From Geothrix sp. 21YS21S-4 (GTDB taxonomy: Bacteria > Acidobacteriota > Holophagae > Holophagales > Holophagaceae): a stretch of DNA of 64,000 nucleotides. The first letter of the stretch is position 1. Every line of letters begins with the position of its first letter. The translations under genes were made by a program, and so were the position numbers. Under the pieces are notes generated by a model. It saw only the letters and a list, made by a program, of their open reading frames with translations, searched no databases and was not told where the DNA came from. Below are positions 43,768 through 53,021 of this stretch, piece by piece. The DNA is taken from assembly GCF_030845995.1 (NCBI RefSeq), contig NZ_CP132719.1, positions 1,178,001 to 1,242,000 of the forward strand, read 5' to 3'.

Positions 43768-45909
43768 GTGCCCCTTCGCTTCGCTCCAGATCCCCCCGCT
43801 TCCCGCCGCGTGCTGGGCCGGCAGGCTCCCCAGGACCTGCTGGACCGGCGGCTGCCCTGGATCTTGGGCGGGATGGCCCTGTGGGCGCTGTTCATCCTGC
43901 TGAGGCTCGTGTGGCTCCAGGGGGTGGAGCAGAAGCGCTACCGCGCCAAGGCCGCGCAGCAGCACACCACGGTGGTTCCCGTCCCGCCCATCCGCGGGGA
44001 GCTGCGGGACCGCCGCGGCGAGCCCCTGGCCATTTCCATCAAAGTGGAGAGCCTGTTCGCCGATCCCCGCGTGTTCTATCCCGACTACCGGCCGGGAAGG
44101 GGGGATGAGCGCCAGTGGGGGGAGCCGGACCGCAAGGCCGCCGGCGACGTGGCCGTTAAGCTGGCGCCCATCCTGGAGCAGACCCGGGCCCAGGTGCTGG
44201 AGAAGCTCCTGCGGAAGAAGACCTTCGTCTACCTGGAGCGCCACCTGCCGCCCCTCAAGACCGCGGCCATCCGCGCCCTCAACCTGGACGGGATCGAGTT
44301 CCAGCCCGAGAGCCGCCGCTTCTACCCGCGGGGAAGCCTGGCGGCGCAGCTCATCGGGTTCACCAACATCGACGGCCTGGGCCAGCTCGGCATCGAGCAG
44401 GCCTACGACAAGCAGCTGGCCGGCGTGAAGGGCGAACTGATCGCCCCCCGCGACGCCCACGGCAAGCTGCTGATCCTCCAGGAGAACTACAGCCAGATCC
44501 CCGTGAACGGCGCGTCGCTTCAACTCAGCCTCGACGCGTCCATCCAGCACATCGTGGAGGACACGCTGGAGGAAGGCATGCGCCTGTGCCGCCCGCGTAC
44601 CGCCTACGCCGTGGTGGTGGATCCCCAGACCGGCGAGATCCTCGCCATGGCGGGCACGCCGACCTTCGATCCCAACCACATCCTGCCCAAGAAGTTCCGC
44701 AACCGCGGCGAGGCCGATCTGACGCCCGCCGAGCGCGACGAACTGCGCCGCGAGCTGGAGCGGCAGAAGGCGGCCCGTAAGGTGCATCCGGTGGAGGACG
44801 TGTACGAGCCGGGTTCCACCATGAAGATCTTCACGGCAGCCATCGCCCTGGAGGAGCGCAAGGTCCACCTGGGCGAGCGGATCGACTGCCTCGCCGGGCG
44901 CTGGCAGTACAGCCCCAAGGTCCCGCCCATCACCGACACCCACCGGCACGGCGTGCTGACCTTCGAGGAGATCCTCTGGCAGAGCTCGAACATCGGCGCC
45001 GCCAAGATGGGCATCCGCCTCGACCCCGCCGTCCACTACCAGTACCTGCGCAGGTTCGGGTTCGGCGACGCCACCGGCCTCAACTTTCCCGGCGAGAGCC
45101 CCGGGCGGATGATCGCCCCCGACCGCTGGAGCGTGCCCACCCAGTACACCCTGTCCTACGGCTACGGCCTGAGCACCACGCCCCTCCAGATCCTGATGGC
45201 GGGCTGCTCCATGGCCAACGGCGGCAAGCTGATGCAGCCGATCCTCGTCCAGCGGATCTACAACGACAAGGGCCTCCTGCTGAAGGAGTTCAAGCCCACG
45301 GTGCGGGGCCAGGTCCTCAGCGAGGAGACCGCCGGCCTGATGAAGGAGACCCTGAAGGGCGTCCTCACGCAGGGCACGGGCAAGAAGGCGCGGCTGGAGG
45401 GCGGCGTGGAGGCCTTCGGCAAGACCGGCACCAGCCGCAAGCTCATCGACGGGAAATACGATCCCAAGCGCCACTTCGCCTCGTTCATGGGGTTCTTCCC
45501 CGCGGACAAGCCCCAGTACGGCGTGCTGGTGATGCTCGACGATCCCGCGGGCGACACCACCGGCGGCGACGTGGCGGCGCCCCTCTTCAAGCGCATCGGC
45601 GACGGCATCCTTCGCTACCGGCAGACCGCGCCGGACGCGGGCCGGGACGAGGACCTGAAGCTGTCGCTCCGCGATTGGCCCGTGAGCGAGACGGACGAGG
45701 CCGCCGTCCACGTCGAGCGCGGCCGGGTGCCCGAACTCCGGGGGCTCAGCCTCAAGGCCGCCATCCACCGGGTGGTGCTGGTGGGCGGCAGCCCGCGCGT
45801 GGACGCCGCGCCGGGCGGCACCGCCACCCGGGTGATTGGACAGAGTCCGGACCCGGGCGCGCCCCTGGAAGCCGGCGCTCCGGTGAAGATCAAAGCGGGG
45901 GGCCCATGA
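43768..45909 (+). CDS. ftsI: Septal peptidoglycan transpeptidase FtsI/PBP3 with PASTA domain
   Basis: Monofunctional class B PBP of 713 residues that crosslinks septal wall. A transmembrane anchor (about 31-50), the pedestal domain (PIRGELRDRRGEPLA, RRFYPRGSLAAQLIGFTN), and the transpeptidase with STMK (Ser350), SSN and KTGTS (Lys552). A single C-terminal PASTA domain (VPELRGLSLKAAIHRVVL) is present, as in many non-proteobacterial FtsI. GTG start at 43768; ATGA overlap with murE. Confidence 0.94.
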   Translation: MPLRFAPDPPASRRVLGRQAPQDLLDRRLPWILGGMALWALFILLRLVWLQGVEQKRYRAKAAQQHTTVVPVPPIRGELRDRRGEPLAISIKVESLFADPRVFYPDYRPGRGDERQWGEPDRKAAGDVAVKLAPILEQTRAQVLEKLLRKKTFVYLERHLPPLKTAAIRALNLDGIEFQPESRRFYPRGSLAAQLIGFTNIDGLGQLGIEQAYDKQLAGVKGELIAPRDAHGKLLILQENYSQIPVNGASLQLSLDASIQHIVEDTLEEGMRLCRPRTAYAVVVDPQTGEILAMAGTPTFDPNHILPKKFRNRGEADLTPAERDELRRELERQKAARKVHPVEDVYEPGSTMKIFTAAIALEERKVHLGERIDCLAGRWQYSPKVPPITDTHRHGVLTFEEILWQSSNIGAAKMGIRLDPAVHYQYLRRFGFGDATGLNFPGESPGRMIAPDRWSVPTQYTLSYGYGLSTTPLQILMAGCSMANGGKLMQPILVQRIYNDKGLLLKEFKPTVRGQVLSEETAGLMKETLKGVLTQGTGKKARLEGGVEAFGKTGTSRKLIDGKYDPKRHFASFMGFFPADKPQYGVLVMLDDPAGDTTGGDVAAPLFKRIGDGILRYRQTAPDAGRDEDLKLSLRDWPVSETDEAAVHVERGRVPELRGLSLKAAIHRVVLVGGSPRVDAAPGGTATRVIGQSPDPGAPLEAGAPVKIKAGGP

Positions 45910-47363
45910 AACTGGACGCGCTGATCGACGGGATCGCCCGGAGGTACTCGGGGCCGGACGCGGAGGTCACGGACCTCTCCTCCGACAGCCGCGATATTCG
46001 GCCCGGCTGGGCCTTCCTGGCGCTGAAGGGCGAGAAGGCCGACGGGGCCGCCTTCGTGCCCCAGGCCCTGGCCCTCGGCGCCACCGCCGTCATTTCGGAA
46101 GCGCCGCTGAGCCTGCCGGAGGGCATCGCGGGAGGCACCTTCACCGGCGATCCCCGCCTTCGGATGGCGGAGGCGGCCCGGCGCCTGCACGGCGCGCCGG
46201 ATGATCGGTTGGCCCTGATCGGCGTCACGGGCACCAACGGCAAGACCACCACCACCACCCTGATCCGCCAGCTCCTGCGCGGCGCGGGCATCGGCTGCGG
46301 ACTGGTGGGCACAGTCCTGAACGCCGCGGGCGACGCGGAGGAGGAGGCCGTCCGCACCACGCCGGAGAGCCCCGCCTTCTACCGTTGGCTGAGGCGCAGC
46401 GTGGAAGCCGGCGACGCGGCCTCCGCGGTGGAAGTGAGCAGCCACGCCCTTTCGCTGGGGCGCGTCCACGGCGCCCGGTTCAAGGTGGGCGTGTTCACCA
46501 ACCTCACCCAGGATCACCTCGACTACCACGGCACGCTGGAGGCGTATTTCGAGGCCAAGCGCCACCTCGCGGATCAATCCGCGCGCTTCCTCGCCAATGC
46601 CGACGACCGGTGGGGACGCATCCTCCTGAAGGCGGACGGCCGGGCCAGCTACGCGGTGGACCGCCCCGCGGATTACCGGGCGGAGCACGTGGCTCTGGGG
46701 CCCACGGGCACGCGCTTCGTCCTTCGCACCGCGGCGGGAACCTGGGATATCCACAGTCCCCTCCTCGGCCGCTTCAACGTCTACAACCTCCTCGCGGCCC
46801 TGGCGGCCTGCGCGGAGGCGGGGTTCGACCTGGACCGCCTGGCGCCCGCGGTGCCCGGCGTCAGCGGCGCCCCCGGCCGGCTGGAGCGGGTGGATTGCGG
46901 CCAGCCCTTCGGCGTGATGGTGGACTACGCCCACACGCCGGACGCCCTGGAGAAGCTCCTGGCCGAGGGCCGGCGCCTGCTTCCGGCTGGGGCGCGGCTC
47001 CACGTCCTGTTCGGCTGCGGCGGGGGCCGGGACCGCGCCAAGCGACCTCTGATGGCCGCGGCGGTGGCGGCGGGCGCCGACGTGCTCTGGCACACCAGCG
47101 ACAACCCCCGGAGCGAGGATCCCGAGCGGATCCTGGATGACGCCGCCCCCGGAATTCCCGCGGACCTCCGCGCCGATCCGGCGCGCTACCACCGCGATGC
47201 GGACCGCCGCGCCGCCGTGCGCGGGGCGCTCGCCGACTGTCGGCCCGGCGACCTGCTGCTGCTGGCGGGCAAGGGGCACGAGCCCTACCAGGAGATCCAC
47301 GGCGTGAAGCACCCCTACAGCGATCGGGCCGCCGTGGAAGCGGTCCTCGGGAACGGCCGGTGA
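45906..47363 (+). CDS. murE: UDP-N-acetylmuramoyl-tripeptide synthetase MurE (meso-DAP type)
   Basis: Adds the third amino acid to the peptidoglycan stem peptide. The 485-residue Mur ligase has GVTGTNGKTTTT (ATP site), TNLTQDHLDYHGT, MVDYAHTPDALE and the substrate-specificity motif DNPR (SDNPRSEDP), which marks meso-diaminopimelate rather than lysine. ATG 45906 overlaps the ftsI stop (ATGA); its own stop overlaps the next start (GTGA). Confidence 0.95.
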   Translation: MKLDALIDGIARRYSGPDAEVTDLSSDSRDIRPGWAFLALKGEKADGAAFVPQALALGATAVISEAPLSLPEGIAGGTFTGDPRLRMAEAARRLHGAPDDRLALIGVTGTNGKTTTTTLIRQLLRGAGIGCGLVGTVLNAAGDAEEEAVRTTPESPAFYRWLRRSVEAGDAASAVEVSSHALSLGRVHGARFKVGVFTNLTQDHLDYHGTLEAYFEAKRHLADQSARFLANADDRWGRILLKADGRASYAVDRPADYRAEHVALGPTGTRFVLRTAAGTWDIHSPLLGRFNVYNLLAALAACAEAGFDLDRLAPAVPGVSGAPGRLERVDCGQPFGVMVDYAHTPDALEKLLAEGRRLLPAGARLHVLFGCGGGRDRAKRPLMAAAVAAGADVLWHTSDNPRSEDPERILDDAAPGIPADLRADPARYHRDADRRAAVRGALADCRPGDLLLLAGKGHEPYQEIHGVKHPYSDRAAVEAVLGNGR

Positions 47364-48346
47364 CCCGCATCCGTCCCGTGACGGGCCCTGCCGATCCGGC
47401 GGTCCTGGAGGCCGCGGCGATCCTGCGGGGCGGCGGGCTGGTGGCCTTTCCCACGGAGACGGTCTACGGCCTGGGGGCGGATGGTCTCAATTCCGAAGCC
47501 GTGGCGCGGATCTACGCCGCCAAGGGGCGGCCCGCCACGAATCCGGTGATCCTCCACGTGGACGGTCCCGACGCGGCGCGCGCGCTGGTGGCGACTTGGC
47601 CGGAAGTGGCTGCCGTTCTTGCGGCGCGGTTCTGGCCGGGGCCGCTCACCCTGGTCCTTCCCGCCTCGGAAGCCGTGCCCTCCATCGTTCGCGCAGGCGG
47701 TCCCTCCGTGGCCCTCCGCTGCCCGGCCCATCCCGTGGCCCTGGCCCTCATCCGCGCGGCGGGCCGTCCCCTGGCGGCGCCCAGCGCCAACCGCAGCCAG
47801 CATCTGTCGCCCACCCTCGCCGCCCACGTCGCCTCCAGCCTGGGGGACGCGGTGGACCTGATCCTGGACGGCGGTCCCACCGAGGCGGGCCTGGAATCCA
47901 CGATCCTGGACCTCTCCGGTCCCCGCCCGCGGATCCTGCGCCCCGGCCCCATCGCTCCCGCGGACCTGGTGGCGGTGGTGGGACCCGTGGAGCTGTGGGA
48001 GGGCGCGGTGGCGGCGGGCGAGATCCAGGCGGCGCCCGGCATGGCCGAGCGGCACTACGCGCCCCGGGCCCGGCTGGAGCTGGTGGTGCCGGGCGCGGGC
48101 CTGTCCCGCCCGCAGGGGCGTTCGGCCTACGTGGGCCTGGGCAGCCTGCCGGCACTTCCGGAAGGCGTGCGCGGCGTCCTCCTTCCCTTGGACGCGGAGG
48201 TTGTGGGCGCGCGGCTCTACGCCCTCCTCCACGACCTCGACGACGCCGGCTGCGAATGGATTCTGATGGAGCGCCCGCCCGAGGACGAGGCGTGGCTGGC
48301 CGTGCGGGACCGCCTGCGGCGGGCTTCCGCCAAGGAGACGCCATGA
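47360..48346 (+). CDS. Threonylcarbamoyl-AMP synthase (Sua5/TsaC, long form)
   Basis: Makes threonylcarbamoyl-AMP for t6A in tRNAs that read ANN codons. The 328-residue protein has the YrdC domain (GLVAFPTETVYGLGADG, KGRPATNPVILHV, LAAPSANRSQHLSPT, GGPTEAGLESTILDL) and a C-terminal Sua5 domain (PGMAERHYAPRARLELV). Its place between murE and murF is unusual. It is joined to both by 4-bp overlaps (GTGA, ATGA), so it is fully built into the dcw operon. Confidence 0.93.
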   Translation: MTRIRPVTGPADPAVLEAAAILRGGGLVAFPTETVYGLGADGLNSEAVARIYAAKGRPATNPVILHVDGPDAARALVATWPEVAAVLAARFWPGPLTLVLPASEAVPSIVRAGGPSVALRCPAHPVALALIRAAGRPLAAPSANRSQHLSPTLAAHVASSLGDAVDLILDGGPTEAGLESTILDLSGPRPRILRPGPIAPADLVAVVGPVELWEGAVAAGEIQAAPGMAERHYAPRARLELVVPGAGLSRPQGRSAYVGLGSLPALPEGVRGVLLPLDAEVVGARLYALLHDLDDAGCEWILMERPPEDEAWLAVRDRLRRASAKETP

Positions 48347-49692
48347 GCCTGTGGTCCCTGTCCGAAGCCACCGCCGCCGTCGGCGGGGAACTCCTGGGAA
48401 GCGGGGACGCGCGGCCTTCCTCCCTCTCCATCGATACCCGCACCCTCCAGCCGGGGGCCTGTTTCGTGGCGCTGCGGGCGGAACGGGACGGCCACGATTT
48501 CGCAGCCGAAGCGGTACGGAAGGGCGCCGCGGCGCTCCTGGTGGACCACGTTCTGGACATCGACTGTCCCCAACTCGTCGTGGCCGACACCCTGGCCGCG
48601 CTCCAGCGCTGGGGGCAGGCCCGCCTCGAAGCCGCGCGTCCCGCCGCCGTCTTCGCCGTGACCGGAAGCGTGGGCAAGACCAGCACCAAGGAGCTCCTGG
48701 CCGCGGCCACCGGCGGGTGGAAGACGCCCGGCAACCGGAACAACACTCTGGGCCTGCCGGAGGCGCTGGCCACTCTGCCGGAGGGCCTGGGCGCCGCTGT
48801 GCTGGAGATGGGCATGAGCGGGCCCGGCGAGATCAAGCGCCTGACGGAGATCGCGCCCCCCGACTTCGGCGTCGTCACGCTGGTGGGGACCGCCCACATC
48901 GAGAACTTCCCCGACGGCCAGCAGGGCATCGCCGCGGCCAAGGGCGAACTGGTGGCGGGGCTCGTCCCCGGCGGCGCCTGGGCGCACCTGGCTTCCGATC
49001 GTTGGGCCCGCTGGATCGCGGATCAGCCCTGGGCGGCGCCCGCCGAACCCCTGCCCGTGGGCGAGGGTGAGGCTTACGGATGGGAGGGCGCGGAGTCCCG
49101 GGGTGCCGCCGGCGGCGCCTTCTGGATGCGCACGCCGAAGGGCACCTTCCCCGTGCGGATCCAGCTTCCGGGCGAGCACCAGGTGCGGAACGCCGCCCTC
49201 GCCGCCGCCATCGCCATCCACGCGGGCGCGGACCCGGAGCGGGTGGCCGCGGGTCTCGCCACCGTCGCGCCGGAGCCGGGGCGGGGGCGGCTACATTCCC
49301 TGGCGGGCGGCGGCTGCCTGCTCGATGAGACCTACAACGCCAGCCCCGATTCCATCCTGGCCTGCGCCCGCGCCCTGCTCCAGCTCCCCGGCGGCGAGGC
49401 GGTGGCGGTCCTCGGCTCCATGCGGGAACTGGGGCCGGAGGCGGCGGAGATCCACCGGGCCACGGGCGCGGCCCTGGGGGAACTGGGGCTCTCCCGCCTC
49501 TGGGCCTACGGTGAGTTCGCCCGCGACTGCGCCGAGGGTTTCGGCCTGCGGGCCCGGGCCTTCCCCGATTTCGAGGCGCTGCGCGACGACGAGGCGGGCC
49601 TCTCCGCAATCCCGCCGGGAGCCCGTATCCTGGTCAAGGGCAGCCGGTTCTGGCGCGCGGAGCGCGCCGTGGACTGGCTCCTGGCCCGCTGA
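48343..49692 (+). CDS. murF: UDP-N-acetylmuramoyl-tripeptide--D-alanyl-D-alanine ligase MurF
   Basis: Adds D-Ala-D-Ala to the stem peptide. The 449-residue Mur ligase has SIDTRTLQPGACFVALR at the N-terminus, the ATP site AVTGSVGKTSTKE, GNRNNTLGLPEA, MGMSGPGEIKRL and the C-terminal DETYNASPDS and VLGSMRELG. ATG overlaps the tsaC stop (ATGA). mraY follows after 39 bp. Confidence 0.95.
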   Translation: MSLWSLSEATAAVGGELLGSGDARPSSLSIDTRTLQPGACFVALRAERDGHDFAAEAVRKGAAALLVDHVLDIDCPQLVVADTLAALQRWGQARLEAARPAAVFAVTGSVGKTSTKELLAAATGGWKTPGNRNNTLGLPEALATLPEGLGAAVLEMGMSGPGEIKRLTEIAPPDFGVVTLVGTAHIENFPDGQQGIAAAKGELVAGLVPGGAWAHLASDRWARWIADQPWAAPAEPLPVGEGEAYGWEGAESRGAAGGAFWMRTPKGTFPVRIQLPGEHQVRNAALAAAIAIHAGADPERVAAGLATVAPEPGRGRLHSLAGGGCLLDETYNASPDSILACARALLQLPGGEAVAVLGSMRELGPEAAEIHRATGAALGELGLSRLWAYGEFARDCAEGFGLRARAFPDFEALRDDEAGLSAIPPGARILVKGSRFWRAERAVDWLLAR

Positions 49693-49731
49693 CGCCGACT
49701 TCCGCCACCGACCCTCCGCTTCCGGATCCCC

Positions 49732-50820
49732 ATGCTGCCTTGGCTCCTCTACCCCTTCCGCGACGTGGTGCCGGGCTTCTCGGTGTTCCGCTACGTCACC
49801 TTCCGCGCCGCCCTCGCGGCGGCCACGGCGATGGTGCTCAGCCTGCTGCTGGGCCCCTGGGTGATCCGCACCCTCACGGCGCTGAAGATGGGCCAGCACA
49901 TCCGCGGCGAAGGTCCCGAGCACCACCAGAAGAAGGCGGGGACGCCCACCATGGGCGGGATCCTGATCCTGCTGGTGATCACGGTGTCCACGCTGCTGTG
50001 GTGCGACCTCAAGAACGGCGCCATCTGGGTGGCCCTGCTGGCGCTGCTGGGCTTCGGCCTGGTGGGTGCCTTCGACGACGCGCAGAAGCTGCTCAAGAAG
50101 CAGAACCTGGGGCTCACCAGCTGGCAGAAGATGGCGCTGCTGACGGGCATCTCGCTCGTCGTCGCCTGGCTGATCCTGCACTTCGGGCTGCGGGGCGCCG
50201 CCACCAGCCACCTGTCCGTGCCCTTCTTCAAGAACTTCCGTCCCGACGTGGGGATCTTCCTCATCCCCTGGATCTGGCTGGTGATGGTGGGGACGAGCAA
50301 CGCCGTGAACCTGACGGACGGTCTGGACGGATTGGCGACGGGCGGAACGCTCGTGGTGTCGCTCACCTACGCGATCCTGGCCTACGTCGCGGGCCACGCG
50401 AAGATCGCCACCTACCTGGCCGTTCCCCACGTCGCGGGCGGCGCGGAGCTGTCGGTCTTCATGGGCGCCATGGCGGGGGCCTGCATGGGCTTCCTGTGGT
50501 TCAACGCCCATCCCGCCGAGGTCTTCATGGGGGATACCGGTTCGCTGGGTCTGGGCGGCGCGCTGGGCACCGTGGCCGTGATGATCAAGCAGGAAGTGCT
50601 GCTGGTGATCGCCGGCGGGCTGTTCGTGCTGGAGGCGGTGAGCGTGATCCTCCAGGTGGGCAGCTTCAAGCTCCGCGGCGGGAAGCGCATCTTCCGGATG
50701 GCGCCCTTCCACCACCACCTGGAACTAGGCGGGCTCCAGGAGACCAAGGTCGTGATCCGGATGTGGATCACCGCCATCATCTGTTCGATCCTGGCCCTCA
50801 GCTCCCTCAAGCTGCGCTGA
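49732..50820 (+). CDS. mraY: Phospho-N-acetylmuramoyl-pentapeptide-transferase MraY
   Basis: Integral inner-membrane enzyme (362 aa, about ten helices) that makes lipid I. Diagnostic motifs: KKAGTPTMGGILI, GAFDDAQKLLKKQNLGL, NAVNLTDGLDGLATG, FMGDTGSLGLGG and MAPFHHHLEL. Transcription of the plus strand is interrupted after it by the antisense EAL gene; murD resumes 0.85 kb later. Confidence 0.96.
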   Translation: MLPWLLYPFRDVVPGFSVFRYVTFRAALAAATAMVLSLLLGPWVIRTLTALKMGQHIRGEGPEHHQKKAGTPTMGGILILLVITVSTLLWCDLKNGAIWVALLALLGFGLVGAFDDAQKLLKKQNLGLTSWQKMALLTGISLVVAWLILHFGLRGAATSHLSVPFFKNFRPDVGIFLIPWIWLVMVGTSNAVNLTDGLDGLATGGTLVVSLTYAILAYVAGHAKIATYLAVPHVAGGAELSVFMGAMAGACMGFLWFNAHPAEVFMGDTGSLGLGGALGTVAVMIKQEVLLVIAGGLFVLEAVSVILQVGSFKLRGGKRIFRMAPFHHHLELGGLQETKVVIRMWITAIICSILALSSLKLR

Positions 50821-50841
50821 GCGCAGAGAACCTCGCCGAAC

Positions 50842-51600
50842 CTACTTTTGGAGGAGGCCCGCCAGGGGTTTTGGCCGCGTCGGCCACGGCTGGGCCAGGA
50901 TGTAGCCCTGGCCCCAGGGGACGTCCGCGTCCATCACGGATTCCAGTTCCTCCAGAGTCTCGATGCCCTCGGCGATGAACCCGATCCGCATCCGCTCGGC
51001 GAAGTGGGCGAGGGCGTTGAGGAGGGCGGCCTGGTAGGGGCGGCGGTGGACCTGCTCCACGAGGCTGCGGTCCGCCTTGATGAAGTCCGGCGCCAGGCGG
51101 GCCATGTGCGTCAGGCTGGCGACGCCCGCGCCCAGGTCGTCCACCGCGACGCGCAGCCCCGCATCCCGCAGCCGCTGCGCGTAGCCCTGGAGGGCCTCCA
51201 GTCCGTGCATGCTCTGGGATTCGGTGAACTCCATCACCACCCGGTGCCGGGGGAAGGGGAGGGCCTCCAGCCAGCGGGGCAGGGCCTCCCAGAAGCCGGG
51301 CGCCTCCAGGCTGACGGGCTCCAGGTTCACGAAGTGGAGGTGGCCGCTCTCGGCCTGCTGCGACAGGGCTGCGAAGGTGGCCTCCAGAAATCGCAGGTCC
51401 AGGGCCAGCCGGTGCGCGGGCGCGAGGTCCGGGTCCTGGAGGAGGGTTCCCACGGGGTGGAGGACGCCCGCGTCGTCCAGGTGCCGCGCCAGGTACTCCT
51501 GCGCCACCATCCGGTTGTCGCGGAGGCGGTAGATGGACTGGACGTGGGGGACGATCGCCCCCTCCCCGCTCAATAGACGTTCCAGGATGCCCTTCGGCAT
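50842..51600 (-). CDS. EAL-domain protein, probable cyclic-di-GMP phosphodiesterase
   Basis: A 252-residue single-domain EAL protein lying antisense inside the dcw cluster. The EAL signature reads QEYL (Glu35 kept), then FVNLEP, VMEFTES, VDDLGAG, IKADRS and EGIET, so most of the metal-binding and catalytic residues are present and activity is possible. No sensor domain. GAGGTGATC precedes ATG 51600. Ends 21 bp after the mraY stop, convergent without a palindrome. Confidence 0.85.
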   Translation of the reverse strand: MPKGILERLLSGEGAIVPHVQSIYRLRDNRMVAQEYLARHLDDAGVLHPVGTLLQDPDLAPAHRLALDLRFLEATFAALSQQAESGHLHFVNLEPVSLEAPGFWEALPRWLEALPFPRHRVVMEFTESQSMHGLEALQGYAQRLRDAGLRVAVDDLGAGVASLTHMARLAPDFIKADRSLVEQVHRRPYQAALLNALAHFAERMRIGFIAEGIETLEELESVMDADVPWGQGYILAQPWPTRPKPLAGLLQK

Positions 51601-51675
51601 GATCACCTCTGACAGGGCCCGGGGCCAGTGTACCCATCGGCGCGCCCGCCCCGCTACGCTGGAGCGGGAGGCGAC

Positions 51676-52998
51676 ATGAGAACCGTCGTGATGGGGGCGG
51701 GACGATCGGGCCTGGCGGCGGCCCGCTTCCTGGCCGCGGAGGGCCGGCCGGTGGTGCTCACGGACAGCCGTCCGGAGCCGGACCTGGCGCTGGAAGTCGC
51801 CCTGGCGAAGGCGGGCATCCCCGGCGTGTGGGGAACCCATCCCGAGGCCCTCCTCGACGAATGCGAAGCGCTCATCGTCAGCCCGGGGATCCCCCGGACC
51901 GCGCCCTTCGTGGCGGCGGCGCTGGGCCGCGGCATCCCCGCGATCGGCGAAGTGGAACTGGCCCACCGCGTCCTCCGGGCGCGGAACGACGGGAGCCGCG
52001 TCCTGGCGGTGACCGGGACCAACGGCAAGAGCACCACCACGGACCTCGCCGCCCACCTGCTCCGCGCCGGAGGCCTGTCCGCCGTCGCCTGCGGCAACCT
52101 GGGCACGCCCGTCATCGAAGCCGTGGCCGCGGCGCCCCGCGACACAGCCTTCGTGGTGGAGCTGAGCAGCTACCAGCTGGAATCCCTGGACACCTTTCAC
52201 GCGGAAGCCGCCGCTTTCCTCAACCTCACGCCGGATCACCTGGCGCGCCACGGGACGCTGGACGCCTACCGCCGGGCCAAGCTCCGGATCTTCGAGGGGC
52301 AGGGCGAGGATGATCTGCGGGTCGTGCCTGCCGCGCATCCGGAATGGTGGGAGGACGCGCCCGGGAAGGGCCGCGCCGCGCGCTTCGGGTGGGAGCCCTG
52401 CGAAGCCTGGTGCGACGCGGACGGCCGGCTGCGCCTGGGCGGGGAGATCCTCCTGCACCGGAGCGAGCTGCGGATCCCCGGCGACCACAACGTCGAGAAC
52501 GCCCTGGCGGCGGCGCTTCTGGCTGCCCACGGCGGCGCTTCGGTGGAGGCCCTCCGCGAAGGGCTGCGGACCTATCCCGGTCTGGCCCACCGCATCGCCT
52601 TCTGCGGCGAGAAGAACGGCGTCCGCGCCTACAACGATTCCAAGGGCACCAACGTGGACGCGACCCTCACGGCCATTAAGGCGCTGCCCGGGCCGCTGGT
52701 GCTCCTCCTCGGCGGGACGGACAAGGGTGCCAGCTACGAGCCCCTGCGGGCGGCCCTGGAGGGCAAGCTCCGCCGCCTGATCTTCCTCGGCGACGCCATC
52801 CCCCAGCTCGCCCGCGACCTCGGCGACCTGCCCCACGAGGTCGTACGGCCCTTCGACGAGGCCGTCGCCACCGCCCTGTCCCTCGCCGAGCCCGGGGACC
52901 AGGTCCTCCTCAGCCCTGCCTGCGCCAGCTTCGATCAGTTCGACAACTTCGAGCAGCGGGGCGAGCGGTTCGAGGCCCTGGTCCGCGCCTGGGCCTGA
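51676..52998 (+). CDS. murD: UDP-N-acetylmuramoylalanine--D-glutamate ligase MurD
   Basis: Adds D-Glu to UDP-MurNAc-L-Ala. The 440-residue Mur ligase has an N-terminal Rossmann part (VVMGAGRSGLAAARFLA), VSPGIPRTAP, VTGTNGKSTTTDL, ELSSYQLES, NLTPDHLARHGT, YNDSKGTNVDAT and SPACASFDQFDNFEQRG. GGAGGCGAC precedes ATG 51676. It has its own start region, divergent from the EAL gene, and is the last recognisable dcw gene; ftsW, murG, murC, ftsQAZ do not follow. Confidence 0.95.
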   Translation: MRTVVMGAGRSGLAAARFLAAEGRPVVLTDSRPEPDLALEVALAKAGIPGVWGTHPEALLDECEALIVSPGIPRTAPFVAAALGRGIPAIGEVELAHRVLRARNDGSRVLAVTGTNGKSTTTDLAAHLLRAGGLSAVACGNLGTPVIEAVAAAPRDTAFVVELSSYQLESLDTFHAEAAAFLNLTPDHLARHGTLDAYRRAKLRIFEGQGEDDLRVVPAAHPEWWEDAPGKGRAARFGWEPCEAWCDADGRLRLGGEILLHRSELRIPGDHNVENALAAALLAAHGGASVEALREGLRTYPGLAHRIAFCGEKNGVRAYNDSKGTNVDATLTAIKALPGPLVLLLGGTDKGASYEPLRAALEGKLRRLIFLGDAIPQLARDLGDLPHEVVRPFDEAVATALSLAEPGDQVLLSPACASFDQFDNFEQRGERFEALVRAWA

Positions 52999-53021
52999 CC
53001 CTGTTTCCCGAAGGAGGCTCC

